Of a stretch of 43,969 bases of DNA, positions 20,501 through 33,900 are shown piece by piece (within the stretch, counting starts at the first letter, position 1; each line of letters starts with the position of its first letter). The DNA is from Stenocarpella maydis. Lineage: Eukaryota; Ascomycota; Sordariomycetes; Diaporthales; Diaporthaceae. The notes beneath the pieces were generated by a model. It did not search any database and was not told the DNA's origin. It saw only the letters and a program-made list of their open reading frames with translations. A program made the translations under genes and the position numbers. Location of the stretch: contig NQMI01000064.1 of assembly GCA_002270565.1 (NCBI GenBank), forward strand, positions 1-43,969. Direction: 5' to 3'.

Positions 20501-22860
20501 AATACAAAATAACAGTCTTATATATATATAAGCAATATAACTGCTTATTCAATCCTCTATTATATAATTTAAATAGTAAGGCTTAGCTTTTATAATCCAG
20601 CTTTATATAGGTTTATTAATAACTATAAAATTAATTTCCTCGTTATATCTACAACGTATGCTAATTCATAGCTATATAGAGCTTCTTCTCGTCTCAGTAT
20701 CCTTAACAAGGGCCTTGTTATCATAGCTTATAATCTAAATCTAGTAATATTTAAGCCCTACCATTTTACTCTCTCTACGGCGTCTTTTCTCCTCTGTTCT
20801 AGCTATATACAAAAGAGTCATCTATTAAATTAACCTAGTCTTGGGAATACTTAATACTCACGATATTGAAACATTAGTGTCATAAAGGTACTAAACTTAT
20901 CCCATTATTCAAGTCTAATGGCTCAATATATTTAAGCTTAATCCTATATATATACCCCTTCACATTAAGAAGATAGTATAATATTAGTTTTCTTATATAC
21001 TTATTATTTAGTATATAGTAATAATAGAATTGCATTTTATTATATAGAAAGTTATATAATTCTCTTGTATAGGTGCCCTTTCTACTCTACAGCTTAATAA
21101 AATATAAGCTTTAAGTTAGCTTAATAAGGCTATTTTAAATAGGTCTTATAAGGGGGAGGTTATATATATTATCTCTCTAAGGTAATAAATAAGAGTATTC
21201 TTTCATATAAGGGAGTTATGGAAAAGATTTAACCTCCTAAAAGAACCTAGCACCTAGTAGCATTTATTATATCAGTTAAGGTTCTATTATATAGAATCTT
21301 ACTAGCCTGAGTATCTCTTAATTCCCTTAGTATATACGTTATATAATATGGTCTTAATAGTTATATAGTATAGGGGTAATAAGTTCCTTAATAAAAGGTT
21401 ATATTATATAAGGTTCTAATATTATTTAATATTCTAGAGTTGCTTAGGGTTTGGATATTTATTAAAGAGTAGTTTTAAATTATATAGTCTATCTTTCTTA
21501 ATTACCTTATATTCATTTTCTTTAAGCCTTTATTTCCTCAATTTTATTTATAAATTCCTTAATTAAGATATATAGACTTCCTCTAACACTTTATATATCT
21601 AGGATTTTAATCTTATACTTTTTAATGGCAAGTAGATATTCCCTAAGAAATATTCTCTTTATAGAATTATACTAAATATCTATTTATCCTTAAAAGTCTT
21701 TATATAATAATAGTTAAAGAATCCATATTAATTCTCTTAATATTCTTATCTCTAATACAAGTTACATAATATAGGTATATAGTTGGATTTCTATAGACTA
21801 TTATTGGGATTAATTCAGTTATATTAAGTTATAAGGTTTATATATCTCCTTTAGTGTAGTAGTTTAGTAGAACTTTCTTCTTAAACTTCTTTATATATTA
21901 ACTAGTCTTAAGGTTAGTTAGTAATTAACTTAGTCTATAGCTGTTCTTTTAGGGTTATTAGTCCTTATATTATAATATTCTTTATATTATATTATATAAA
22001 TTAGTTAGGTTTAGTATTAATAGGCTATATTAGATATTATAGCCTAGTATTCTATAATTATATAATAGTATATACCTTATTACTTGCTCTTATATAATTA
22101 TTAGCTCCTATTGATATAGAAGCCTTATTAAGTATAAGATTCTTATATAATTATTAGCTTTTACTACTATAGATATCTTATTAAGTATAAGTTTTTTAAA
22201 TAATTTAGTTATTTAGAATTTATTCTTTTTTATATAACTCTTAGCTTTTATAATTTATAGATACCTTATTAAATATAAAAAAGAATTATTTATAGGATAT
22301 AATATAAGTATATGATTTCTAGCTCTTTTGAGGTTGCTGATCTAGTAGGCTTGGTTAACTTGTCTTTATATGAAGCTTATCTCTTTACTCTTGCTAATCT
22401 ATGAATTGCTAAGTAATCTACTGATTAGTGTTAAATGGCTTTTGCTATATGATAATAGTATGTATATATGTGGGGTTCTTGTTTGATGGGTCTGTAATTG
22501 CTTGCTTCTTCTAACTATCTGGGGGAAACGGGGGTGTTTTATATGAAGAAGAAAAGTAGCTTCTTCTCCTGCCAAGCCCCTGGCTTAGTCAGGCAGCCTA
22601 GTTTAATAGGATTGCGTGCAATCCAACAGGGCAATATTCTAATAAATTTAATATATATATTATATTACATATTGAATCCTATTAAAATAAAAATGAAAGT
22701 TAAATTAAGATAAAGCTATAAAACTATCTTACTTATTAGTAAACTATATTATATAAAACCTCTATATTATAAGTATACTAATACTAATTATATAGAATTG
22801 AAATATTATATAAATTATTATATAATTTCATAATTAATATTAGAAATATGAGAAATATCT
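17560..22860. other. Large AT-rich, RIP-degraded repeat island
   Basis: About 5.3 kb of very AT-rich DNA, dense in TA dinucleotides and stop codons in all six frames. Somewhat less mutated patches occur at 18900-20200 and 22490-22620. Scattered short minus-strand frames look weakly protein-like (for example around 19100-19300), suggesting a decayed element on that strand, but no reverse transcriptase or transposase motif could be recognised. I see no working gene. Confidence 0.75.
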
Positions 22861-23386
22861 AAGGCTTTGGAGCGGCGACCCAAGTATAGCACTATTGTAA
22901 TGTAGATCACTTAGCATGGCACCCACAGTGGTTATACCTAGGTAGGCCTGCTTTCAGGGTGCTGCGCAAGTTGGAGACTTCAACGTTGACCCTTTGGTGG
23001 GACTAATGTTGGGAGAGAGCCCATGTACTATCTGCGTGGCAGCATACATATCTGCTCCTTGGTTTGGAACATTCCGATAGACTCAGTTCGGAGCATCTGA
23101 GCTTCGTCGAGAAGTATAAAGCATATCCTAAGGTCGGCATGCAGCTACCGCAGCTAGCAACCGGACGCTGTAAATGCACATCAGCTCAAACAGTTAATGG
23201 AAAAGCGAACGCTCAATCCGTAGTTACATCAAGCCTTTATACAGTATATTATTTCCACACCAGTGAAAGACTGGCGCCGTCCGCAGGCTGACAAGCCACC
23301 CCGAAATACACTGACGCTCTGGCCATCTTAGCGCACAACGAGCGGTTCATCGGAATGGAAATGCAGTCTCTAACCGCTAGGTGTGG
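22861..23386. other. GC-normal stretch, no gene seen
   Basis: Composition returns to normal sharply near 22860. Open frames are short and nothing is recognisable. Confidence 0.45.
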
Positions 23387-24093
23387 ATGTCGCGCATGCG
23401 AGGTATCCCTCTGTTGATTGATCTCATCACGGTGACGGTCGCTATCTCCACGCGTACTAACGTTACCCGCGGGTTATTCCAGCCCATTCTGAGGGATCGC
23501 TATGGTGGTGATTGAGGGAACTACTACGGTCAGTACATATGTAGGTTAGCGCAGACCGCGACAAGTAGCAACGATGCTGTTGGCGACCCAAACTGGAACG
23601 GACGTGCTGACCCAGCTTTGCCCTTGGCAGCTCAGATATTATTTACTTGTAGGCACTTGTTATTTGACCGTATTGTGGCGGCGCCAATCCCCCCCCACCC
23701 CCCGTCCCGCTCCACTGCCCATGAGCCTAGTGAGCCCGCATCCGTGTATGATGCTGGTGATGAGATCCCCCGGGCTAGCCGTGCCATCTAGGATCGGAAC
23801 CTCCCGAACAGTTCACCGTGGCGCCGGGAAACTTCATGCTTTAGGGCCGGGCGTCCGGCTCCGCCCCCATTGATATCACTCCAGGCCCCAATACCGTTAC
23901 TGGCCTCAGTAGTGCGTCCTTCAATTACACGGACTTCTCCGACGACGGCGAATATTCATGGATGGCTATGGGGATGTAACCTTTAAGACCCTGCTGCGAA
24001 ACTACTGGACGAATAAATTCGACCGGGTGTCTGACATTGTTTATGCGTGGTCGTTAACGGGACCAAGAAGACGAGCCTTGAGGGATCACGGCT
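23387..24093 (+). pseudogene. Coding-like debris of an unknown gene
   Basis: A frame opening with ATG at 23387 runs to a TAG at 23789 with one in-frame TGA at 23513. It reads like protein (for example NVTRGLFQPILRDRYGGD, then NSYGQ-like and DAVGDPNWNGRADP segments), with many codons ending in C. Shifted frames further on keep the same character: TVTGLSSASFNYTDFSDDGE near 23900-23955, then GYGDVTFKTLLRNYWTNKFD and SDIVYAWSLTGP from about 23960 to 24065. Frame changes and stops break it up. The family is not recognised. It is either a single-copy pseudogene or a multi-intron gene that I cannot assemble. Confidence 0.3.
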
Positions 24094-25293
24094 GATTAGT
24101 GGCGCTGAGATGAACGTCTTTAATGCTACTGGAATACTGATAATCGCTATATATGGGAATGAGTATAAATAGCTGGCTGAAGGCACTTGATTAAACCCTG
24201 CTTTGGAACCATATATCTCTTTCGTGGTTATTACACATGCCAATATAGTTTACATATGTAACTTCTAGTGCATACGTTTCTGTATTTTTAATATTCCCTT
24301 CTCTCGCCAATGGCGATTACTCAGTCTAACACTTATCCTCGTTTCAGCTACGTCAAGGTTCTTGCCCTCTTAGATCTGCGTAGCGACTCTGATCCCCTGC
24401 GTCGGAGCCCGCTCCACTCCCAGTCTTAACTATGGGATTGAATTCGATACTAGAGATAGCGAGAAGGAACAAAAAGAAACTCTACAATAGATAAAGTTTA
24501 TCCTTGCTTCTTGAATTTGTCCTTCGGTGTCTGTCCTAGTGGAAAAGTGGACCTCGGGACCTCTTATATCTCTAGAGTAAGTCTACAGCACCTCCGGGAC
24601 CTCCTCATGGCAATGGACATGTGAAGACATTGACAGCCATTAGTTTGTGAGATCCATCATGTTAAATGATATATAACCAACTGTATTTCAGACTTGGTTT
24701 TGTCGGTGAAATTCGACCTGCGATGGAGCTCATCTTAGGTCGAAACCCAGCCCGGTCGCGTTGATGCGGGTTTTTACTGGAGCTCATTCGCAAGTCTGTA
24801 CCACAGAGAAATGCTTAAAAAGTATTCTGCGTGAATTTTTTCAACTAGAGTTTCCTTCGATAAATGTCCAAACGCCAATAAGTACAGAAAGAGAATATTT
24901 GCACTTTTGGAAAATGGATAGTTATAATCTAGTTGAGTTATAATATAGTTGAACAACTAGATTATCCACCACTCGCTCCGATAACACCCACACCAGAAAC
25001 CCATGCCGTATTAGCTCTGGGTATGGGAACAACCTTCAAGATGTGATTTAGCCTTAGATATGCGGGTTAGGCGAGCAAACCGTGCTGGGTGATTCCTGTT
25101 AACTGGCTACAGCTGTGCCGTGAATCATCTATAGATGTGCCCCCCGTTTTCGTAGGTGCGACTATCTGATTTCTGACCAACCAAGTATATAACCGCATTG
25201 TAGGCGGTCATGCAGTAGCGAGCGAATAGACAAGCCTTTGGTGGCTCTGGTGCTTGGGTTCCTCTCTCATTACCAGTTGAGCAGCAAGATCAT
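24094..25293. other. No gene seen; one small inverted repeat
   Basis: The only structure visible is a perfect 12-bp inverted repeat, ATAATCTAGTTG (24924-24935) against 24954-24965, with an 18-base spacer. Open frames here are short and look non-coding. Confidence 0.45.
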
Positions 25294-25377
25294 GACCGGC
25301 TTGAATGTGACCGGCTTGAATGTGACCGGCTTGAATGTGACCGGCTTGAATGTGACCGGCTTGAATGTGACCGGCTT
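25294..25377 (+). repeat. 15-bp tandem repeat, 5.6 copies
   Basis: Five identical copies of GACCGGCTTGAATGT and a partial sixth. The unit length is a multiple of three, so every frame gives a repeating peptide (VTGLN on the plus strand). The open frame around it at 25238-25558 shows no other protein-like features, so this is treated as a minisatellite. Confidence 0.95.
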
Positions 25378-28300
25378 TTCGATACTATTGTGGAGTGTCT
25401 CGATCATTACAAAGATTAACGTTTGTGAAATCTTTACACACTCGCCTTGGCTGGTACACAAAATCTGTCAAGCATACTCTTGTATACCGTCCATCGTGCC
25501 GGTATACAGCCCGAGCCTCATAAAAGCTATGCAAGGTAGCCGACACCTCGCACCTTAAGCAAGCCCGCAACACTCGTGCAGACTGTAAATCTCTTTGTAT
25601 AAACAGCGCAGCCCAACTGGCGCGTCAAAATCAAGAAAACTGGGCCCGGTATGGTGAGAGTTCCAGGCTTGTGTACGTTCGCACTTGGGATAATCGGTCA
25701 GCCGTGTGTAGTACCTACTTAGGTACCCGTGGCCGGTGCCTACTCAAGTAGGGTATGCGTTACCTATGCATTTTGAAATGGAGGGTCATTTGCCAGCCCC
25801 CAGGAGTTATGGCTCAGGACACCGAGAACACTGAAAACCCACTCATGGCTCTGGAAGACGTCCAGTCTGAGAGGCGTCTGCCCGGCCGCTGCTTGCAATG
25901 TAGAGAAGTGGCTGCAATGTTGACTAGATTCCCAATGCCGCACCGGAACCTGCGCCCTGGTTGCCCGTCCCCCACAGGCCTTGCAGCAAATGCACCCAAG
26001 AGATGCTCGATCTGCGGCTGGCCGCGCGCCCTCCGACAAAAGCAAAGGGCCACTCTGTCGTATCGCGGATGAAGTGCGTGCAGCCCCGATCCCTGCGACG
26101 TGCGTGGCTGCATCTCCCGTGTCGAGGCGTGGAACCCTGAGACGTCGGCCCCTTTCCGCCGTCATTCGCTCTCGGCAACCGACAACGTAACGGGGCCCAC
26201 GGGCCACTGTCGCACTGCACCGGCGCCGTGTCCCCTGGCGTTGTGGAAGGCCGCCCATGCAGTACCACAGGGCGCGGGCAGATTTCTCGGGACGATGCAC
26301 GGGTCAGGCCGTACGGGTAGGCATGGCGACGAAAGCCGCAGAGAGGTCAGCCGACATAGGGCCGAAGAATAAACAAGATAAAAAAGTGCATTGTAGGATT
26401 GCCTTGCCGATGTCATCCGCCCTGGCAGCACCGTGACCTACGTTGGTGCCCTCAGGGCATTGTGCGCCGATGGGGCAACACAAGGCCTCGGGCGGGGGCG
26501 GGATTGGTCCCAGGGCGACGGACAGGCGACGACAAAAAACAGCACAAAGCATGCGTCCGCTGCCAGCAGCTCCAGATGGGCGTTGGTTGTTGAGATAGGT
26601 ACGGCAGACAAGGTTGGCCACACGGGCAGTCGGCATGCGAACCTTGTCACAAATGGGGGTGCGACTTGGGACATTGGCATCAAGGCCAAAGCAAGCACTG
26701 CGGCTCGCCGTATCACGAAGGTGGCGTCGTCATGGTTCAGCCTCCCCCGGGTTGGGGGCGAGTCCGCCAGGCAGGTTTTGGTGCAAGAGAGCTGTTACGA
26801 GTGTGGCAGGGCGACAGCACGCAGCCGAAAATAGACGTCGGGAGGCCGACCGCCCGCCAGCCCGGCCGGTTGGGACTGGGGCCTGGAATGGGGGGGCCTC
26901 GAAGCTGGGGGGCGGCCGCCATGCCAGCATGGTGTGCAGTAGGAAACAGGAGGAAACGAGTACTCGTAACGACACACGTGACGGAGTCGGTCTGCTCGTG
27001 TCGAAACCAAGCCAATTGCCGCGGGGCCTTGTGACCTCAGAACCATGGGGACCCCGACATGCAGTTATACATGGTATCTACCACTACAGTGCAGTGGCCG
27101 CGAGAGAATACATAGTAGGGGGCAAAGTGAAGTCCGTCCCAGAACCCGTCCATCTCCCGGCAAGCCCGCAATGGCCCGAGGTCACCTGCGTGCGGCATGT
27201 CGGCGCCGCCAAGCAGGATCCTCAGGTTCCTCCTGTCGCGTCAGCAAACCGAGTCAAGTCCCCAAGGCTGCTGGGGCGCCAGCTGCCAAGGGAACGGACA
27301 TGATCTGGGGTAGGCTTGCCTTGAGGCGGCAGAACTGATTGGGATGATCGCATGCTACCCCGGATTATGGGGTTTGATCTGGCGGGCACGGGGCCCTGGT
27401 GGTGCGCCATCAAGTAAAATGGGGGTAAAAGAAAGCAAACATGGGGGTAACAGAAACTCACGAGAGCGTCACTGATGCCCGCCAGGGGGGGGGTGTGTGT
27501 CAGCATCCGGCCCGACAGACCAAGGACAGCGGGTGGGGTCAGCCGCTGCCGGGAGACCGCTCGGGGTGAAGCGGACCAGAGCCTCCCGTGCCCGGACGAG
27601 AAAGGAAGAAGCCCTGAGCACCCTGTGGCCCTTGGGGGCGAGGCGTGCCCCAGGTTTTTTACGTACAAGCCGTTAGAGCTTGACACATGGCCGAGGTCAC
27701 GTTGCCGCCTTCTGTGACCGCACAGGGCAGCCAATGCCTTTGATGCCGAATAGTCCAGGCCGTCCTCCATTTTCCTGTCCGCCGGGCGACGATGCCTGGT
27801 GGGGCCCCCCCTGGGCTCCCAGCACCAGCACCAGCACCAGCAGTGGCGGTCAAATCAGGTGTGCACCGGCGGCGGAGGCCCACGATACCTATGTAGGTAT
27901 GTGCTTCACTTGATGACCGTGCATACGACAAGCTTCCGCCTCTCGGGACTCTTGTCCAACCAGCCCGCCAGTTCAGGTTGCGCGTCCCTGCCGACGGCTC
28001 TCGCGCACAGGGGGCAGATGGGCCGTGGAACGTTGTCTGGTCCTCGCTACATGCCAATGCCAGCATGATGAATGCTCCGAGAGTCCTGCAAAGACGGCGC
28101 ATCCATTCCTGCCAGGGGACAACAGAGCAGAGGCTGGCTGGCCCGGTGGGCTGTGAGCTGGGCCAGCACGCCAGATGGCGCATTCTAGAGCCTCGAATAG
28201 CCGTTGGCACGGCATAGTCAACACATCGATCAAGTGAATGTGAAAAGGCCGGCTTGTGCCCCACTATTTCCAGGTACCGGCCGCTCCTGCCAGGAACCTG

Positions 28301-28585
28301 ACGAATGCTACCCCATCAGGCCTAGTCGCAGCCGTCCGTGTCGACCCCGGGCAGCAGAGGCAGATCAGTCTTCGCCCGGCTTCCCCAGCCTTCTTCCCGA
28401 TCGGGGTTGATGGCATTCTTGCGCATTTTTAGCACTGTTCCTCTCTCTGATGCGCAACCTTGAAAGTCACCGTGGACGGCAAAAATCACCACCCCCTGGG
28501 ACTTTGACTCATGGATCCATGCATCCATGCATCTCATCGACCGGCCACGACAGCTTCGGACGCGAGAGGGACGGCTAGGCCAAGC
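25378..28585. other. GC-rich region, no supported gene
   Basis: From about 25700 the DNA is GC-rich and carries many overlapping frames of up to 229 codons (26614-27303), as GC-rich non-coding DNA does. None shows a domain, hydrophobic core or consistent codon bias. A near-palindromic ACCTACTTAGGTACC cluster sits at about 25711-25752, and a run of 9 G at 27485-27493. It may be a decayed region or the distal promoter of the downstream gene. Confidence 0.5.
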
Positions 28586-28592
28586 TATATAA
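28586..28592 (+). promoter_or_regulatory. Candidate TATA box of a long-leader transcript
   Basis: TATATAA is followed within about 100 bases by a C/T-rich stretch (CAACCTCTATCAACCACCC) typical of fungal transcript leaders, and by a donor-like CAG-GTGAGA at 28797-28805. If this promoter serves the glutamate dehydrogenase, the leader would be about 2.4 kb before splicing. No upstream open frame of quality competes for it. The link to that gene is inference. Confidence 0.3.
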
Positions 28593-30985
28593 GTCGGTAG
28601 GCAGCGCCTCCTGGAGTCCAGACCTTGCCCGGGCCGGCCAAGAGATTGTGTTTGTTGAGCCTCGAGTACCCTTCAATATCGTGCCAACCTCTATCAACCA
28701 CCCACCCACCCATCATCAATCATCCCTTTGTGTTTCCCACGGCCCCGTCCCGTCCCGCAAGCCCCCCCCCCCCGGGAGGCCGACCAAGTCGAGGATCAGG
28801 TGAGAGCATCTCGTTCTTTTCAAGGCCTCCCTCCCTATCCGGATCCCGTCGATGGTCCTGCGCGCCCTTGCCTATCATCATCCAGCTGCGTGACACAGAC
28901 CAGCTGGCGATGCCGATGCCGTGCCAGGCCGCATTGTGCCCCCAGCCCGTCATGGAGGAGCTGAGGGAAGCTCCTGGCTGCCTTGACAGGAGTAAGCTGC
29001 CGGGAGCCGCGCTCAATCAAGCGTCTGCCCCATGCGCGTAGCCAGGGCGCCCAGATGGCCACCGGCCGCAGGCCCACTCTGTCCCGAACCTGGCTGTCGA
29101 ATCTCTTGGATCTCGGGTTTGGAGCTTCTGGGCGGGCGACAACATGGGCACCCTAGTCTGTCCGTTCCAGCCCAGAGCCGGCTGGCGGGGCCATCCCCAT
29201 GGCCAGGCCAGTCAAGCGAGTGGCCCATGAGCGGATGACATCAACCCGGATCTCAGCAGCACCAAAACCAAAACCCCCCATCACAGAGCACAAACACAGA
29301 CACAACCACAAACACATGCACAAGCACACGCACACGCACAGCACACGCACACGCACCGTCTAAACGCACAGACAGGCCCAGTCCGTCGCGCTCGACTCCG
29401 CCCCTGCCCTCTCTGTTCGCCATTGCCTCTTCTACACTATACTCCGGAGTCAATCCTCGGCCCCCAGGCACCCCAGTGCGCAGATCCCAGTTTGCTGTCC
29501 CAGCGGGCCCTAATATTAACCACGCAGCAGGCCAATACGAGCGAGCCTCGCATCTCGTCGATAACGCCATTCGAATTCGCCTTCATTTTTTGGATCTTAC
29601 ACAACCCAGGACCAACGTGAATAAAATATCCCGGCACGAGGAGCTCAGCGAGTACCACCACGAAGCGGTATGCAACGATCTCACCTAATGCCTTCCTGTT
29701 CTTTGTTCTTTGTCCCTGCTCGGCTCTTATCTCCACACGCTTATTAACCAGCCACCTTGCGGACCCGTGTCAAAGTAAAGGCGGCCAGAGAAGAAATCCA
29801 CCAAAACTGATAAACTGAATCTATAGCTATCGCTTTTGGAGTGCGGAACTGCACGCCCTTCCTCTGTCGAGAGCTGAACCCGCCACTCCGACCGCCCCCT
29901 GGCACTAGAAAGGCCTCGCCCACGAAGCTGAGCACGATAACACGGCCCCATCCCGTTCCCCCTTGGGCATTATTCGACTGCGTCTTTGCCCCCCCCCCCC
30001 GGGAGGCACTGTGCCCTGTCCTCCCTCTAGTCATTGCGGACTGATCGCCGACCATCGACTGGAAACACGTTCTAGTCAAGACGGTATGTCCGGCCCTCTT
30101 CACTCCTTCCACCCGGGAAACATCACCTATCTCTCCTATCCAGCTCAAGCACAATTCCTGAGCGGTGAAGAACTGCGTGGCCTCGGACCTCTGTGAGGCT
30201 GCACGGAGCGAGTTGCAGGGGCTAGTAATGCTGCCATGTGGGCCGGCCGTATCTTCACTCTACCACGTATACTGTCATTTCCCACGAGGACCAAGCAAGC
30301 GTGCAGGTCCATGTACCTCGTGTACCTGCCTGCTCGTCCTGGCGCCAGCGCTCCAAGATAAGCAACTGCTGTCAGGGACAGCCTGTTGATTCATCGGCCG
30401 CTCCTTCGTTTTCGTTGTGCCCTTGGTTGAAACAACACCCATCTGACCGCCCGCGCTTCTTCCTCTGCGAAGCGGTGGTGGACCCGGCCGGCCATGGGTT
30501 GACCCGGTTGGCCGTCTGAGATTCACATTGTTGTTCGACGCCCTTCTCTTGTTTCTGCCCTGGCCTCACGCCCCGGCCCCAGCACTGCCGGAGGTCGACC
30601 TATTATCGAGACCGCTGCTCTACCACCATTATCGACCTCAAGTACCGAAGCGGTGCTGGATGTACACGTACACTGGTATGGATGCACAAGTGTCACGGTC
30701 CTACCCCCCTGTACCCGCAGCTTGGATCTCGCTCGGCCGTTATGGCTTGGTCTGGCTGCTGGCGGAAAGGAGTCAACACAAAGACGGGCTATGCTGCCCT
30801 CAAGCCTGCGGCTGTATCCATCATATACATACTGCCTCTGCCCCCGTCACGGCCTGTCCAGTTTCTTTAACTGACTTGGTCCCCCAGGAGACGGAGCCCC
30901 CAAGATATGAGCACACACCCTCACTTCACCTTTCTATTCTTACCCTGACATACATTTTGCATCCCGCTTTTTTACACATCACAGC
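28593..30985 (+). other. Pyrimidine-rich region upstream of glutamate dehydrogenase
   Basis: About 2.4 kb of GC-rich, C/T-rich DNA with no convincing coding frame, probably the promoter and untranslated leader of the next gene. It contains a (CA/CG)n-type tract at about 29283-29356. Two runs of exactly 12 C, each followed by GGGAGGC, lie at 28762-28780 and 29989-30007. Many short ATG-started frames would act as upstream ORFs if the whole stretch were transcribed. Confidence 0.4.
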
Positions 30986-33900
30986 ATGGCTGCTACGCTA
31001 CGGTCGCCCACCACACCAGGGTTGACAATTAAGACTGACTTCGAGGGCTCTGATAGATTCCCTGCATATATAGATCCTTTTGAAGATTCTGACGAAACAT
31101 TTATCGACGAGGCCAGCATGCCGTCTTCCGCCGACTCCAGCCCCCTCAACCCCAGCCAGCGGCTGGTTGAGAAGGTCAGGGAAGATCCTTCGCGACACGC
31201 TTCACCACAGCCAACCTCAGTTCATGTCCCAGCCCTTTCCAGAATGAATGGCGGCAATGGCTACGGAGGCAACGGCTATAGGGTGATGCGGTCGGCCACA
31301 GTAGGATACGTCGCCCCGGAGTTCAAGGGCAAGGCGGAGCAGATGAAGCAAGGTGGGCAGCTATACCCCCCTCCCCTTACCACATCTTTCACCGGCTTCG
31401 CATGCTGACCACTGGGCTCATCAGTCAGAGAATTGATTCTCAGGAATGATTGGATTCCCGAGAGCCGTGTAGACGCACAGATTGCGTGGTTCTACAACGA
31501 CCTGGGTATCGACGACGTGTACTTCGAGCTCGAGACAACGTCCGTCATTGCAGACCACATCACTTCTCTTTATGCCGCCAAGGTGGCCGCCTACTCTCGC
31601 AAGGACAAGCGGGAAGAGATCCGGCTGGACATGGAGGCCAGTGACCATGCCATCTACATCGACACCAGCGAGCCTGGAAAGAGTGCAGTTGGGGGCCCTC
31701 GTTTCGAAACCAGGCTTGAGAGCAAGTACCTGGACGGCAACCTCACTGACCGATTCCGCGTTGAGACCTTCCGGTCCCCGGGAGTGCTTGGTGACAAGGC
31801 TGACGCGAAGGCTTCCTTGCGCTGCTACTTCGTCTACCAGTGTCAGTTTGTCGAGCCCAAGGCTGACCCCACCGAAACTCGCCTAGAGGTCATCAGCGAC
31901 CGCATGTTCCTGGCCAAGGCCACAGACAACACGAAGCAGATGTACCGGGAGATCATCGAGGTAGCCGTCAGCCGCACCGGGCCGGTGATTGAGGTATTCG
32001 ACCATGCTGGGTCCCAGGAGAAGCGTCTTGTCGTGGCCTTCCGCTCGCGCACAGCGAGGGGCATGTTCAGTGCTCTCTCCGATCTATACCACTACTACGG
32101 CGTGACGAGTTCTCGGAAATACGTCGAGCAGTTCTCAAACGGCATCACGGTCATGAGCATATACCTCAAGCCCGCTACAAACCTCGGCGGTGGGTACCCA
32201 CCGTTCGACCAGTCCATCCACCAGATCATGAAGGAGACGTCGCTTCTGTACTGTATCCCTCAGAGCAAACTGCACTCGCTCTTCACCTCTGGCCAGCTGA
32301 GTCTGCAAGAGGCCGTCTACGGCCACTGTGTCTGGGTCTTTACCCAGCACTTCTTGAACCGTCTTGGGTCGGAGTACGTCTCTCTTTCAGAGGCCCTCGA
32401 CGTCAGGAAGACCTCGCACCAAGAGATACTGTCCAAGTTGAAGCGCCGATTGAGGACCGAAACGTTCACGCCCGACTACATCCTCGAGATCATCACCTCG
32501 TTCCCTCAGCTGGTTCGATCGCTGTATGCCTCGTTCGCCAAGGTTCATCTCAGCGTTGGCCCAGAGTTCGAGCGACAGACCATCGACCCCACCCCCGCTG
32601 TCGAGATCCTCTCTGATGAGAAGCTGAAGACGCTGATAACGCGGGAGGTTTCGACAGACCACGAGGAGATGGTCTGGAATGCCGCCCGGACCTTCAACAA
32701 CGCCATCCTGAAGACCAACTATTTCACCCCCACAAAGGTGGCTCTCAGTTTCCGCCTGGACCCATCCTTCCTGCCCGAAGTCGAATACCCCAAGCGGCTG
32801 TTTGGAATGTTCCTCGTCATCTCAGCCGAGTCCCGTGGTTTCCATCTCCGCTTCAAAGACGTCGCCCGCGGCGGTATCCGAATCGTGAAGTCTCGGAGCA
32901 AGGAGGCCTACGCTATAAACGCCCGCAACATGTTTGATGAGAACTACGGCCTTGCAAGCACGCAACAGCGAAAGAACAAGGACATCCCAGAGGGCGGATC
33001 CAAGGGCGTTGTCTTGCTAGACCCCAAACAGCAAGACAAGGCCCGGGAGGCATTCGAAAAATATATCGACAGTATCCTGGATCTTCTCCTCCCCGCCGAG
33101 ACCCCGGGAATCAAGAACCCTATAGTCGACCTTTACGGCAAGCAGGAGATACTGTTCATGGGCCCAGATGAGAACACGGCTGATCTTGTCGACTGGGCTA
33201 CCGAGCACGCCCGTGCTCGTGGTGCCCCCTGGTGGAAGTCTTTCTTCACCGGGAAGTCCCCCAGGCTGGGTGGTATCCCTCACGACAGCTACGGCATGAC
33301 AACGCTCAGCGTGCGTGAGTACGTCAAGGGCATCTACCGCAAGCTGCAGCTCGACCCTGCCACCGTCAAGAAGATGCAGACTGGCGGCCCGGACGGTGAT
33401 CTGGGGAGCAATGAGATCCTGCTCAGCAATGAGAAGTACACGTCGATAGTGGATGGCTCCGGCGTGCTCGTCGACCCCAACGGGCTCGACAAGGAGGAGC
33501 TACATCGCCTGGCAAAGGCGCGTGCCATGGTTTCCCATTTCGACCTGTCCAAGCTGTCCAAGGACGGATACCGAGTGCTCTGCGACGACTCAAACATCAC
33601 GCTGCCGAGCGGGGAGTTTGTCGGCAACGGTACCTCTTTCCGCAATACCTATCACCTCCGCGACACCGGCCTGACCGACATGTTCGTCCCCTGCGGCGGT
33701 CGTCCAGAGTCGATCGACCTCGTCAGTGTGGCCAATCTCATCAAGGATGGCAAGTCGACAATACCGTACATTGTCGAGGGTGCCAACCTCTTCATCACCC
33801 AGGATGCCAAGCTGCGTCTTGAGGAGGCCGGGTGTGTCGTTTTCAAGGACGCAAGTGCCAACAAGGGCGGTGTGACGTCTTCCTCGCTGGAGGTCCTCGC

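Noticed and set aside
25238..25558. A protein with VTGLN repeats
   Set aside because: The repeat peptide results from the 15-bp minisatellite; the flanking residues look random and the minus strand is equally open.
26614..27303. A 229-codon open frame in the GC-rich region
   Set aside because: It overlaps similar frames on both strands, has no domain or hydrophobic core, and lies in GC-rich DNA where stops are rare by chance.
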